DNA of 64,000 nucleotides from Nipponacmea schrenckii (GCA_030562195.1 JAUJPP010000003.1:30324602-30388601), one strand, 5' to 3'; shown: positions 42,585 to 54,546, counted from the first letter of the stretch. Notes: generated by a model from the sequence alone, not told the origin. Made by a program: numbers and translations.

Positions 42585-44601
42585 CTAAACATCTTTCAAA
42601 TCATAGGAAACAGATTCGTCCATAGACATGATGGTGATGTTAACATTTTGACTCAAAAGGTCAGAAGTACCAGTAATTCCGGTTAATTTTAAAGTTTCCT
42701 TCTTACAATCACCTTGTCCCAAAGAGTCCACAAATATCTGAGAGCATAGACATAATTCACTGGCATTGTCTTGTAACACATAAGTTTTAACAAATTTACT
42801 GTCATTTATCTTCACCTTGCAAGGAATAACACCCAAACAAATTCTTCTCTCGCCAGCCCCAGTAGCAACAGTTAGAGAAGGCCGTTTTGGAGACATCGGT
42901 TTGCTATCACCTTTAAACATGGAAAAGTCAGCACCATGCAGAAGAGTGTTATGATTTCGATCACATTTTTGTAGTCCACATTTTAAGTTTCGTTTACAAG
43001 CCTTAGCATAATGTCCCGAATTTAAACATCTCAAACATAATGAGTTTTCAATGGAAAATTTAGCACGATCTTGAGGGGAAAGTTTAGCAAAGGAGGAACA
43101 GTTCCAAATTAAATGCGACTCTTTACAATATTCACACTTCCGAGTTGAAGTTGGATTGTCCCTCTTATCAGACGACTTAACATCAGTTTCTGCAGTCATC
43201 ATAGTTGGTGTAGATCGCAAAGTAACCGGTTTACTTTTGGGTCTTTCCGAATGTCTATTTGCAGTATGTTTACTAAATTCTTCACCGAATTCATTGTTTA
43301 CCAATCGAGCACGTTCTTTTACGAATGTCAAAAAGTCCATGAATTTTGGTTTCATGCCACTTTGAATTTTACTTCCGGCCCGTTCAATCCATTTGGCTTT
43401 AAGAAAAGTAGTCAATTTGCGCGAAAGTTCAATCAAGTATTGAGAGTGATTTAAGTCCGCCAAATAATCCGAACCCATTCCGATTAAACTTCTATGAGAA
43501 GTTTCTAAATTCCTAGAAAATTCTAGTAAATTTGTTCCGTCAGCCACTTTAACGTCAGGTAAATTTCGTAATTTTTCGATATAAGCTGTGGCAATTTTAT
43601 GAGGAGTCCCAAAATTTTCTCTTAATGTGTCTTTAGCTGCACGATAAGCTACATTTGGAGGCAAACTTACACAACTTTCTATTGCGTCACGGGCTTTACC
43701 TGTACAATGCTGTATTAGTAATTTGTAACCGAGTAGAATCGTTCCGAGTTTGGCTTTCGAGGCAAGATTCAAAATTATGCAAAAATGAAGAATAATTCAA
43801 AGGATTTCCGTTAAAAGTGAGATACTCAAGTTTAGGCATTGTCATAGCTTCACATAATTTTGTCATGACATTTTCAACATCTGGCTTAATTTGTCGTACA
43901 TTTGGCATAAGAACATGATTATAATCAACAAAATTATCAAAAGGTACATAATTATTCTAAACATTAACAGGTTCATTACTTCTAAATGGAACAAAACTGT
44001 TAACAGGCAAAGGATAACTGAAAGGTACATGATTACTATTAAAAACATACGTATTACTGTTTTTATAACGAACAAAGTTGACACTGTTAGGAGATACCGA
44101 CATAAAGGGATTAGATACTGCTGTATCGTAACTATTATTGTTATACATTGTATGACTATTGCTAGTTACAAAATCATTATTAACACTATATTGACTAGAT
44201 GTAACATGACTGCAAACAGAGGCAATATTTGTATTACAAGTTGGCAAGTTCTGACTAATGGGTGCATTATTTTCAATAACAGTAACTAAAGATTCACTTC
44301 TAGGAACGTGGCTTGGTCCGGTGTCATCGAATTCTGACATTCTCAAATTTAATTCTTGACTTTCACAAAATTCCTAATTAAATTCTGCTTCGTCTTCTTC
44401 CTGCTTCGCCTTTAAATATTCTTCTTCTTCTTTTATCTGCTCCTTTTGTCTTTCTAAATCACGTAATTTTCTAGACGTTTCTTGTTGCCGCTGCACTCGT
44501 TTAGTTTTCAGTTTGGCTTGAGACAACTGTTCTCTTTTCCTAGCCAGTTCCGAGTCCGAATAAACGCTACTAAATAATGAAGGTGTTTTAGTCCTATCCA
44601 T
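42585..44601 (-). pseudogene. BEL gag and protease region
   Basis: The N-terminus is a charged coiled coil (MDRTKTPSLFSSVYSDSELA, KEQIKEEEEYLKAKQEEDE). The Asn/Ser-rich middle (43957-44346) is followed by the DUF1759-like gag core (KLEYLTFNGNPLNYSSFLH, LLIQHCTGKARDAIESC) and two zinc knuckles (CEYCKESHLIWNC, CLRCLNSGHYAKAC). The DUF1758-type protease (KINDSKFVKTYVLQDNASEL) shows DNAS in place of the usual D(T/S)G(S/A). Stops at 44374 and 43957 are in frame; a frameshift lies near 43735. Confidence 0.85.
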
Positions 44602-44780
44602 CTCGATATAATTTCAAACAAATAAATTCCACTCAATTTGATAGTTACTTTAATTTCAGCTAATTTCTACTGAATAGTCAATAAATACCTTTTAGGTCTA
44701 GCGATGTCATTGTAGTTGTACACTCAAAGAATTAAAGTATCTGGTTCTGTCTGCAAAGCGGTTTTACTCACAAACTCCAA

Positions 44781-45087
44781 TGTTCGTTTTCATGCAAAAC
44801 ACAAGAAAACTCCAATGTAAAAAGAAAGTTTTAATCAAACAAATAAGATGTTGACACAATGCCAATTACAAAGTCCGATTCCAAAGGTCCGTTAAACAAT
44901 AATTATACACTGGATATACATTATTCACTAGGTTTGTGAGTATTTGGCTTCCACAAACACAATTCCGATAAAATACCGCCGGGTCGCCATGCTGTCTTAA
45001 AGCGTAACTAACAAAAAACACGATGCTAAGAAAGCGTAACCGGATCTACTTATATCAAATGTACCCAAAGAGAAATTGGTAGTTACA
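44781..45087 (-). repeat. BEL 5' LTR
   Basis: On the minus strand it starts TGTAACTACC at 45087 and ends CGAACA at 44781. The next bases, TTGGAGTTTGTGAGTAAAA, are where the primer-binding site should be; I cannot assign the tRNA. Confidence 0.95.
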
Positions 45088-45092
45088 TTTAA

Positions 45093-45880
45093 TGAGTTGC
45101 AGAACTCCTGCCAGTGCTTTGTTTTTGATTCACGTAACAAAGCAGCTGTAGTAGCCTTGACCTCCAAATAATCTGCCTTGGTATCACGGTTCAACTTCCT
45201 CTGGTGTCGACATAGAGCTTTCTTTCTGGCGTCTACGGCGTCCTGGAGGTCGTTGGACCACCACGACTTAGGTGACGTACGTACAATGCCATCCTTAGTC
45301 CGGGGTATGGCGTCCATAGCAGCATCAGTTATGCTGAAGTGGCGCTTGTAAAAGTCCCAGTTTGCCTTATCCAGCCTCCATCTACCTTGACATTTGATCT
45401 TCTCTTTCATAATGTTACAAGATAGTGTAGTCTCGATAATAACGTGGTCACTTCCAAGGCTTTCACTGGTTGTTTCCCACGTGCAGTCCTTAGCTAACCA
45501 ACTGCTTACTAAAGTGAGATCGAGATGCGAACCAATAGGAGCTTGAGTACCAACATAAGTGATACTACCATTATTTAAACAGACCAGGTCATTGGCTTCA
45601 ATGAATTCAGCAACTTGTACACCATTAGTGACAGTTGTCGGCGAGCCGCACAGTATGTATGTGAAGTCACCAAGCACAATACTGTCGGTCCCGGACAACT
45701 GGTCGTAAACATACTGATATTCACTGGGTCGTTGAGGACTGCCGTTGAGAGCAGGTCGATAAATGTTGAGGATAGAAAAAACCTTTGACTTGTCGGTAAG
45801 GATACCACCTGTTCCTCTAGAGGAGGGATGGTTTTCAGATGCACTTCATAGTGGGTTACACCATTCTTGACGTAGAAAGA
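45093..45880 (-). pseudogene. LINE apurinic-type endonuclease (partial)
   Basis: Minus-strand fragments: the 45575-45844 frame and then 44997-45698 (IVLGDFTYILCGSPTT, IGSHLDLTLVSSWLA, SLGSDHVIIETTL), showing the SDH endonuclease signature, followed by the linker (AMDAIPRTKDG, KSWWSNDLQDAVDARKKALC). The N-terminal catalytic part is lost by 5' truncation at 45880. Confidence 0.8.
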
Positions 45881-45894
45881 GAAGAGAGGCCCCT
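45881..45894 (+). repeat. LINE target-site duplication, right copy
   Basis: GAAGAGAGGCCCCT is identical to 36056-36069. Confidence 0.85.
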
Positions 45895-46719
45895 ACTACT
45901 TCATCCCATTTATAGTCACATACAACCACACGGCAACAAATGCCGCTCTTATTGTTCAAGATTTGTACACACAATTACAAGAAAAAATACCCCCAATTTG
46001 TACACCAAATGACTTGTGACAGCCTATTGGCGAAATAAAAACCTTGAATAAACATGTAGTCCATGGCAGACTTGATCGAACCCACCCCACCCCCTTAACC
46101 ACCCAATTCCCTCATCCCCCTCCAAAAACATTGGCTCTTCTATAATATGACATTGACCAAAAAGTTCAATTCAGAATGTAGTCTACTTTATTTAGTTTGT
46201 TGTTCGCAATTTAGCTTCATTCTCCTACCTATATAATGGAAATGGGAATTGTAAGAGGGAGAACTTTGTACATATATTTTGATATTTCTTTCAGATGATC
46301 ACTATAAGCCGGTACCACCAAATTATTATCTTTTTTATTCCTATTTACTAACTGAACTAACAGCAGAAATATATAGCTCCATGACCTAGGCCCATGTTGT
46401 TTTTTTTTTTGAGAATACTATTCTGATATCACTTCTACCCATGAAGAATAAAGATTGCATTATCATCATTGGATTACGTCTCCTTTCTTTCAGTTCATGA
46501 AAATAAAATGCCCTATTGTCATTAAATAGTCATCAAACATCCATTTTAAGATATAGTGACTATCAAATAATACCGTGACATCTTAAAGTCATTAGTCAAG
46601 AGAAAGAATAATATTAATTCTTGGTATACAGTATAACTAATTATTAAGACGGTTTAAATGAGGAAGTTCGGATCATTTAATTTCGTGTGTAAAAGTATAA
46701 ATGTGAATTGTTCTTTCAG
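45895..46719. other. Non-coding; probable intron
   Basis: No gene is visible. The right end is a good 3' splice site (AATTGTTCTTTCAG at 46706-46719), so at least part of it is likely intron of the host gene whose last exon follows. Confidence 0.55.
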
Positions 46720-47204
46720 AAATAGAGTCAGTAAATGACAAATCTACATCACCCGATAAAAAGAAAATAAAAATAAATCCAAGAATATATGAATGTGCAA
46801 CCGCTATGGATAAAGAATCTAACTCAAGAAAAGCCCAAGTCAACTTTAAGAAAGCTGTAAAAGCGTTAAACAAATTTAAAATGGCAGTCCGTGTTGTTAC
46901 CGCTACCAAACGATTTAAGAGAGGTCCCTTGAATACTATATTAAATATTACACAAGAAAAAGCTATGGAGAAAATGATCGAACGCCGGAAGAAGGAACAG
47001 AATCACGCCCTGAGACATTTGCATTATACGCAGTGTGGTAAGGTCGCTACATTGAGCGCAAACGATTCCAGGGCCAAAATCGAAATTGTGCGTAAAAGTT
47101 CACGAGAGCTAGAAGAAGCCGAAAAGTCAAAAAACGAAGATATCAAGAAAATTGAGAATGCATTTAATTTCATGACTCCCAAATCATTAGAAAAACAATT
47201 TTAA
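46720..47204 (+). CDS. Probable terminal exon of a host gene (basic, helical protein)
   Basis: After the TTCTTTCAG acceptor the frame is open from 46722 (IESVNDKSTSPDKKKIKIN) through MDKESNSRKAQVNFKKAVKA to the stop at 47202-47204. It is Lys/Arg/Glu-rich and helical (ARAKIEIVRKSSRELEEA-like composition), without transposon motifs. It is one of two likely host coding pieces in the window. The start is not local: the ATG at 46806 is internal if the splice site is used. Family unknown. Confidence 0.5.
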
Positions 47205-47389
47205 GTAAAGAAATAGAGACGGTTGGGAGGATATTTTTTAGAAAGGAGGTGAAGGGCAAGTAGACATTGTCAGGTGTGCCTTGTAATTGGCACAAATTTC
47301 TTTTAATATTATTTATGTTTTAATTTTAATTTTATAATATATATTTTCATAGTATAAAAACGTTTACAAAATGTAGGCCTACTATAAAA

Positions 47390-47690
47390 TGGTTCACTGT
47401 CAATTAGGCACAGTACTTTAGGCACATTTCATTTAGGCACATGGCCAGATAAACTCATATCATTTAGGCACAGTGTTATTTAGGCACAGCGTTTTAGGCA
47501 CACCTTCAATTGGACACATACTCAATTAGACACACTCGTTCTAGGCACACTTAAATTGGGTACACAGTCATTTAGGCACACCTTCAATTAGGCAGACATT
47601 CAATTTGGCACAGATTCATTTAGGTACACCTTGAATTAGGTCAATATTCATTTACGAACAATTTCAATAAGGCACGCATACACACATGAC
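47390..47690 (+). repeat. Degenerate minisatellite (about 18-21 bp, TTTAGGCACA core)
   Basis: About fourteen variants of CA(T/A)TTAGGCACA(C) occur with variable spacers. Copies are diverged (GGACACA, GGTACACA). Confidence 0.85.
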
Positions 47691-47779
47691 CAGACACATC
47701 TCCTTTTGTAACAGACTTAAAGGTAAATCCTGTCACCTGGTAAGTATAGCGCTGTATAAATTCTTAAAATCAAGTCGTC

Positions 47780-48200
47780 ATTTCTAAAGTGATAAATCCT
47801 ATAAAATTGAAGTATTTTTACGTGTCATATCTCCTATCTTTAAATTATTTACTTATGCAGTTTTAGTCTTTCTAGAACGTAATGTAGACTATAGACTGTA
47901 GAACGCAGAACACACATTGTAGTATAATTTAATTTTCGCCATATTCAATGTACAAAATTACGATCCGAAGATTACGATTCGGTTAACACGATCTAGTGGA
48001 GAAGTTCCAAAGATAACAATCCGAGTGATACGATCTAGTGATGAAGTTCCAAAGGTAACAAAGCGCGTTCTGCGTTTTACAAAGTCTATAGTCTACATTA
48101 CGTTCTAGAAAGACTAAAATTGCAAAAAGTAAATAAGATAGGAGTTTTACACGTAAATATACTTTAATTTTATAGGGTTTGTCACTTCTACCTTAGAAAT
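47780..48200. repeat. Imperfect inverted repeat, about 132 bp arms
   Basis: Arms are 47780-47911 and 48067-48200. The best block is TTTAGTCTTTCTAGAACGTA (47863 region) with its reverse complement near 48095-48118, continuing to TGTAGACTATAGACT. The 155 bp spacer holds ATTACGATT/CGATCTAGTG(G/A) direct repeats. No coding capacity; a MITE or foldback element is likely. Confidence 0.8.
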
Positions 48201-48481
48201 AATCTGATATACTACGTCTTAGAATAAATATAAAAAATGACATGAAATTAATGGAGTTTTACGTCCTACTCTTCGACATCATATGGGCTATTAAAGACGG
48301 TCAACACCATACAGTGTGTCATTTGGGAAATTTTGCCGGTACACGACTCTTTTTGGCGATTTCCAAATGTTGAGGGGGTCTAGAATGTAAAATAAAAATT
48401 TTAATTCAATAATCAAAATAGACATTAAGAAATATAAAATATGTAATTTGGAAATACAAGTTTAGAAATTAAGACTAGAAT

Positions 48482-49659
48482 TACTTACAATTATGAACGT
48501 ATTTCGACAGCCTAAAAATATTATGTAGGCTAAATTTGCAATGACCTTCATCTAAACAATATATTGAATATCATTTGACCTAGTTTGCAAAGTCATAAAA
48601 TAAATAGGGCACACCTTCCGTAACGGTTAAAGATGGCGAAAATATGAAAATTATCCATTTTTGCTGTATTAAAGTACACTTATCTCTATGATTTTTTTAA
48701 GTAAGCCAAATTAAAAAATACCTACTCGTAGACAATATATTGAATATTATTTGACCTAATTTTCAAGATCATAGATTAAGTGGGTCACACCTTCCGTAGC
48801 CGTTAAAGTGACCTTATTTTGAAAAAATCGAAATTTGAATCAGTCGAAAAAAAATACGAAATTTAATAATCGGTCTCCAAGAAAAGGTAGAGAATGATCG
48901 AATGTAGCTATATGCTAATTTTCATCATTTGCCAACTACCAATTATAGCCTTTATACAATTCGGTTAAATCTTTTACCCACGATTTGCAATTCAATATTC
49001 AAGGGTCATCGTCAAAAATTTCAGACCGTGATTTATCGTTTTATATAAATGGTAAAATTTTGAAACTTTACCAGTTGATAGGCGATATAATTATAATTTT
49101 TCAAAACTCGACTTCCGGTTTAGCCTCAAATGATGTAATGACATAACTTCCGGTCTATAACAGCAAGGTGAAAAGTGAAAACTGTTTTACAAATAACTCA
49201 ATAGTAATCGATTTGACCTATATAATTAGGCTAAGCTTCCATATCGGCCGCTATTTTGAATATTCGTTACAATTTTTAAAGCCGAAATTCAGACACTATT
49301 GATAGACCGATTTCGATGAAATTTAGCACATAGATACATTGGATCATTATCTACCTTTTCTTGGAGACCGATTTTAAATTTCGTATTTTTTTTTTTTTTT
49401 TTGAATCATTCAAATTTCGATTTTTTCAAAATTAGGTCACTTTAACGGCTACGGAAGGTGAGACCCACTTAATCTATGACCTTGAAAATAAGGTCAAATA
49501 ATATTCAATTTATTGTCTACGAGAAGGTAATTTTTAATTTGGCTTACTTAAAAAATTCATAGAGATAAAGTGTACTTAAATACAGCAAAAATTGATAATT
49601 TCATATTTTATATACATAATATTTTAAGGCTGTCGAAATACGTTCATAATTGTAAGCAA
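48482..49659. repeat. Long inverted repeat, about 345-447 bp arms (foldback element)
   Basis: The left arm 48482-48928 and right arm 49315-49659 match as reverse complements over most of their length (CAATTATGAACGTATTTCGA, CACACCTTCCGTAGCCGTTA, AATCGGTCTCCAAGAAAAGG). The left arm carries an internal duplication of a roughly 110 bp piece (48540-48640) that the right arm lacks. The 386 bp spacer is non-coding. Confidence 0.85.
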
Positions 49660-49764
49660 TTCTATTATTTGTAAAGATAAATGGCCTCTTTTCACATAAC
49701 ATCATATTACGTCACGTATATATTATGTACTCAAGTCTCGAGGGGTGAATGGCTCGATTGGAAA

Positions 49765-49967
49765 TGTGACGGGGTTTACTACAGGTTGTGGCTTGAGCAA
49801 CCTGCAGGGAGAGAAAACAAAAGTTTTAGTTGACAGCAAACTCCTTTATTGCAAAAACGGCAAGTTCCAGACTGAGCTTTTTCACGTGACTTCCGCCTTT
49901 TAAAGGGGTGCCAAATTCACAAATTGGGAGCGCCTAATTTGCAAATGGGGTGCCTATTTTACCGTCA
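49765..49967 (-). repeat. Gypsy 3' LTR
   Basis: On the minus strand it reads TGACGGTAAAATAGG to CCCCGTCACA. It differs from the 5' LTR at five of 203 positions. GTCGGGACGA next to 49968 on the minus strand is a candidate polypurine tract. The interval 49968-50372 is the element's 3' untranslated part. Confidence 0.9.
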
Positions 49968-50372
49968 TCGTCCCGACATTTAACAATAACAATATCCATA
50001 TAAATAGCTTAAGATTATGACGGTACCATCCATAATGCTAAATCAAAAATATTTGTGATGCAAGATATTAATATGATACATAAACTAACCAATAATATTC
50101 AAAACATAATCCTTATAAAATGTTCACTAAACGAATTCAGTAAAAAGTTAAGAATCTATAATTAGAGAGAATCTCAGTTGGCCACCTAATATTCATTCAT
50201 GCAGTCAACTCTACAAGACAGCAATGATTCCATGAACCTAGAATTTTGTCTTCAATACTCTAACTTCTGAAAAATCTTAACAGATTTTGAACAATTAGAT
50301 ATAAATAACAGTACATAACATAAAATAAAAATTTTACATATAACAGTAAACTACAAGCATGAATTCTCTAAT

Positions 50373-52045
50373 TCACCAAAGATATGTGCCTTCCTTAGGA
50401 TTTAACATACAAATTTGTGTCTTTGCACGGATTCTTTTACTAAACGAGGAATTTCCTAAAGATTCATATGTTAAATGTTTTGGAGCCATTCTCTTTCTCA
50501 CAGGTCTCTTATAATTTTGTTTGTTATCACTAGAATCACTTGTAATTTTAACCTCAACCTGGGGTCCTGTATCATTCAAATTTGAAACCGAACTATCATT
50601 TACTGGATCACTATTCTGACTTTTGTCTGTTTCAGTTTCAGTAGTATCAGTTTCACTATTATTCTCAGAATTGAATTGTTCAGAATCTACAATATCACTT
50701 TGTAAACTTTCATTGGCACTTTGAGCACTAGTACCCAGGACCACTGATATTTGATTTTCGCACTCTGTAATAGGGTCACTATTTTGTGTATCCAAATGAT
50801 TAGGAACAGTATCATTTACTATTTGAGGTTCAAATGGTTCAGCATTTGGGTCTAACACATAATTGTCTGAACTACTACTTTCAGATAAATTCTGAGTAGT
50901 AAGATTTGTCTCTGGCTTTCTTTGATCTTAACTTTCCTGGTCCACCTTTCTCTACGAACAAGAACCCTATCTCCTACTTCTAACACTGAACTGACTCTTT
51001 TGTCAAAATTATGTTTTCCCTTTGCTGCTGACTTATCAATATTTCTTGATGCCACTTCATATGCGTCTTGCATTCTAGCAGGTATCAGGTATATATTCAT
51101 CAAACATTAAATCAATTGACAATCTTGGATGCCTACCAAAAACTAAATAAAAAGGTGAATATCCTGTGGACTCATTTTGACAACAATTATAAGCATGAAC
51201 TAAATTGTCAAGATGATATTTCCAATCTTGTTTCTGTTCTTGTGGTAATGTCTTCAACACCCCTTACAATGTTCTATTGAACCTTTCAGCTGTGCCATTT
51301 CCCATAGGATGGTAAGGTGTTGTCCTAGAGCGGGATATACCACATAATTTCTGTAGTTGATAAAATAGTTGATTTTCAAATTCCCTGCCTTGATCATGAT
51401 GAAGACGATGAGGGAAACCAAATTTTAACACAAAGTCATTGAAAATTTTCTCAGCTGCTGTCTTGGCGGATTTGTTTTGGTTGCATATGCCTGAGCAATA
51501 CGAGTATAATGGTCCATTACTATAAGAATATATTCATATCCTCCTTTTGATTTTTCAAGATGAAGAAAATCAATAGATACCATTTCAAACGGATGGGTTG
51601 TTATTATTGGTTGAAGAGGTGCTTGATATTGAAGGTGGGGTTTCTTATCTTTTATACACTTACATTTGGTATGGATATAGTCTGCTACAGCTTTAACCAT
51701 CAGAGGCCAATAAAATCCCTTTCTGATCAAGTTCAAGATATCTGGTTTATTGAAATCTGTCTTTATGGAATAGACATTACTCTCTGTTTCTATTTCAGGT
51801 AAAATAATTGGTATTGGTTCTGATAACATCACTGACTTAACTGTAGCTACCATTGCTTCTTGACTTATTTCTTCACTGCAATTTTGAATGTAATGTTCAA
51901 TATCCAAAGGCATTCTACTGAGACCATCTGCATCTTGGTTATATCGTCCTGGTTTGTAATGAATGGTGAAATCAAAATCTGATAATTCAGCTACCCATCT
52001 CAATCTGGTGGCATCTAGCTTGGCTGATGTGAAAATATAAGACAA
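50373..52045 (-). pseudogene. Gypsy integrase and C-terminal tail
   Basis: Fragments read GRYNQDADGLSRMP (end of RNase H), then the zinc region (IHTKCKCIKDKKP), [20 protein letters not shown] (first Asp), a gap, then LVHAYNCCQNESTGYSPFYL and VFGRHPRLSIDLM after the Glu, then GDRVLVRRERWT. A Ser/Thr/Asp-rich tail (50373-50858, SDSSDNKQNYKRPVRKRMAP) follows. The tail of about 150 residues is longer than usual for gypsy elements. Confidence 0.85.
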
Positions 52046-53411
52046 GGGTTATTGTCTGTATATACTTTAAAGTTAGGTGCATAGTACAGGTAATCTCGGA
52101 ATCTCTCTGTCACTGCCCATTTTAGTACTAAGAATTCTAATTTACCAGAGTGCATGTGGTAGTTCTTTTCTGATGGACTTAATGTTCTGGAAGCATAAGC
52201 TACTACTGCTTTTCTATTGTCATCTTGTTTCTGGTATAAAACAGCACCAAGTCCTTCTTGTGAGGCATCAACATGAAGTATAAAAGGTCTTTGAAAATCA
52301 GGATAAACCATTACTGGAGGTTCAATTAAACAATCAATCAATTGGTCTAAAACTACTTGATGATCTCTGGTCCAACATATACCTTGGTTTGAAGAAGGTT
52401 GACCCATCATATTGGTCTTTTTACTTTTTTTTCTCATTCCAGTGTTGTTTGGATCTTTAGGTGATTGAAGAAGATCAAATAAAATTTTAGCTCGCTTAGA
52501 AAAAGTCTTGAATATATCTTCGGTAATATCCGATGAAACCTAACATTTTTCTAATTTTTCTAACTTCGCCAACTTACTGTTGATGGAGTTTTGGTTTTTT
52601 ACTGTAAAACGGCTTCCTTATCTTTAGAATCCATAGTGTAACCATTTGCTGTGACTAAATGACCTAAATATCTAACTTTATCTGTGAACATCTCACACTT
52701 GGCTGGTTTTAATTCAATACCCTCATCCTTGAACCTTTGCAAAACTAATCTCAAGTGTCTGATGTGATCCTCAAAAGAACAACTATAAACTAAGACGTCG
52801 TCCAAGTAAGATAAACACCTCTCATCCCTGAAGCCTTCTAAACAGCTGTTCATAAAGTTTTGGAAACAACCAGGTGCACCAGACAAACCAATGGAATCCT
52901 GCACCATTCATACTGACCCCAAGGAGTTACAAACGAGGTATATTTTCTACATTCTTCAACAACAAAACCCTGGTGATAAGCCTGACCTTGATCTAACAAA
53001 CTGAAAAACTTACTTCCACCTAAACTATTCAATGCATCTTCAACTCTTGGTATGGGATGTTGATTTGTGATGGTCTTCAAATTGATCTTTCTGTAATCAA
53101 TACATAGGCGTAGACTTTGGTCTACATACAATCGGACTGGAATATTGGGAATTTGATTTTCGTATCCATTCCTTCACAATGAGATCATGGAAATAATCTT
53201 TAACTTCTTGATACAATGGTTTTGGTATGGAAAGGTAAGAATGTTGAACTCGTGTTTGGTCCACTAAATTGATTTCCATTTGAAGGTCTGGAACACAACC
53301 AATATCTGTGTCATCTTTTGAAAAAGCTTTGCATTCATCCCTGAGTAATTTTCTAACGTGCTGCTTTTGGTTTTCAGGTTTGATTGAGTCAAATCTATTG
53401 GTGGATCCCAT
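52015..53411 (-). pseudogene. Gypsy reverse transcriptase and RNase H
   Basis: RT motifs are YFHDLIVKEWIRKSNSQYSS, LRLCIDYRKINLKTI, NSLGGSKFFSLLDQGQAYHQ, GLSGAPGCFQNFMNSCL and the catalytic CLSYLDDVLVYS. RNase H has FILHVDASQEGLGAVLYQKQ, YHMHSGKLEFLVLKWAV and FKVYTDNNPCLIF. The second residue of the RT box is intact, but frameshifts at about 53110, 52880 and 52600 and a shift in RNase H disable it. Confidence 0.92.
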
Positions 53412-54094
53412 TTCTTATCAGCGTCATCGTCAGAAACTGAAACGGGTTTGACTTTAATATTGTTCTAGTTACTGGTACAGTCAACGGTAACGTTGTTAGC
53501 ATCAATCTTACACACGCCAACAGAAACAACTGAAAACACAGACTCTAACTCTCTTAATAATGTGTGTCTTTTAAGAACATAAGTTTTGCTATTCCTATTT
53601 GAGACTATAAGTTTTACTGTGCACCTTCCTGAAGTCTTGACATTTACCAATGTTTCCTTTACTCTAATGGGAGAATCATCTATATTATTATGACATTGTA
53701 CCCTAACAATGGCTTATCAATTCCACCAGAAGAACTAACTAAAAATGGAACTGAGACAACTGTTTCTTCATCTAACTCTAATTTCAAAACAACATATCTC
53801 TCAAATGGAATGACTGTCCCACAAGTTTTGACCATTTAACAGACTATCAATTTCTATTCCAGGAAAATTAACTGACAACCACTCTGAATTTACTAATGAG
53901 ACCTGGGAACCAGTGTCCCAAAGTACTACAAATTCTAATGAATTTATTTTACACTTAATTAAACACTGTTCACCAACTATATTACAAAATTTCTGTCTTG
54001 ACAAAGCTGACATGGAATACACCTGTCCTCTTAATGAACAAAAGTTATCTTTATAACTGTTTGTTGGTTTGGGACATTTCTCCTCGGGATTCAC
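53412..54094 (-). pseudogene. Gypsy protease region
   Basis: The retropepsin motif is FVVLWDTGSQVSLVN, followed by a spacer (53465-53650) with short conserved strands (KTYVLKRHTLLRELESV). A frameshift lies near 53800-53820. It connects the zinc-knuckle gag end to RT. Confidence 0.8.
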
Positions 54095-54314
54095 ATTCTG
54101 CCCCCTGGATGTGAGCCTTGTTCGTTCCCCGACAAATTAGCTCTACAGTTAAAACGGAAATGAGAAGCTGAACCACATCGCCAATAGTGTCTGCAATCAT
54201 TGTTACCATTTTCATAACATTGAAAACAACTTCTTTTACGCTGACAAGGTCTGGTCTGAGGTATTGGTTGAAATGTGGGTTGGGACTGTGACTGTTGTTT
54301 AACAAGTTCTTTTA
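54095..54314 (-). pseudogene. Gypsy gag C-terminus with zinc knuckle
   Basis: It resumes after the DIRS insertion at LKELVKQQSQSQ and contains CFQCYENG...CRHYWRCGSASHFRFNC, two CCHC-like knuckles. The upstream gag part on the other side of the DIRS element ends SLQEQFTE at about 59767, and the two sides would be in the same frame. Confidence 0.8.
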
Positions 54315-54430
54315 ATATAAAAGATTGATCGAGACTCGCCTTGGCAAGTCGAAGTTCGATCAGAATTCTATCAGTCAATCAATAGTGATGAGGGATTAAG
54401 TGAGATAGCAGTGCGCATGTGCCAATCAGT
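54315..54430. repeat. DIRS left inverted terminal repeat with 54 bp outer extension
   Basis: The shared part starts at 54369 (TATCAGTCAATCA) and ends GCCAATCAGT at 54430. The outer 54 bp (54315-54368) are absent from the right ITR but present, inverted, in the internal complementary region, which marks them as element DNA. Confidence 0.8.
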
Positions 54431-54546
54431 TTTTTGAAATATGAATGAAGGTCAGGCAAAATGTTGTGTTTTTTTTTTTTTTTTTCATGAAATTGTAATA
54501 AATTTATAATTCCCAGGGTTTGGGTTTGTATAGTGATAAGGGCGGG

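Larger units (their letters stand above)
38598..45087 (-). mobile_element. BEL/Pao LTR retrotransposon nested in the LINE
   Basis: TG...CA ends at 38598 and 45087 are flanked by TTTAA target duplications (38593-38597 and 45088-45092). LTRs are 306 and 307 bp and differ at about six positions, so insertion was fairly recent. Domain order on the minus strand is gag (zinc knuckles), protease, RT, RNase H, integrase, characteristic of BEL/Pao. Several in-frame stops and two or more frameshifts make it inactive. Confidence 0.95.
36070..45880 (-). mobile_element. I-superfamily LINE, 5'-truncated, carrying a nested BEL/Pao element
   Basis: The LINE runs on the minus strand from inside the endonuclease (45880) to a 3' tail of (ACC)n at 36070-36083. 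Without the 6.49 kb insertion it is about 3.3 kb. Domain order is endonuclease, reverse transcriptase, RNase H. The 14 bp target duplication is perfect, so the insertion is not very old. It is related to the fragment at 17176-18370. Confidence 0.85.

Noticed and set aside
47390..47690. TTAGGC-like telomere repeat
   Set aside because: TTAGGC is the nematode telomere unit, but here the core is embedded in variable 18-21 bp units with CACA, so this is a degenerate minisatellite.
54091..54378. A gypsy gag ORF starting MTDRILIELRLAKASLDQSF
   Set aside because: The first 20 or so codons are the DIRS ITR extension (their reverse complement is in the ICR). Gypsy sequence resumes at LKELVKQQ.
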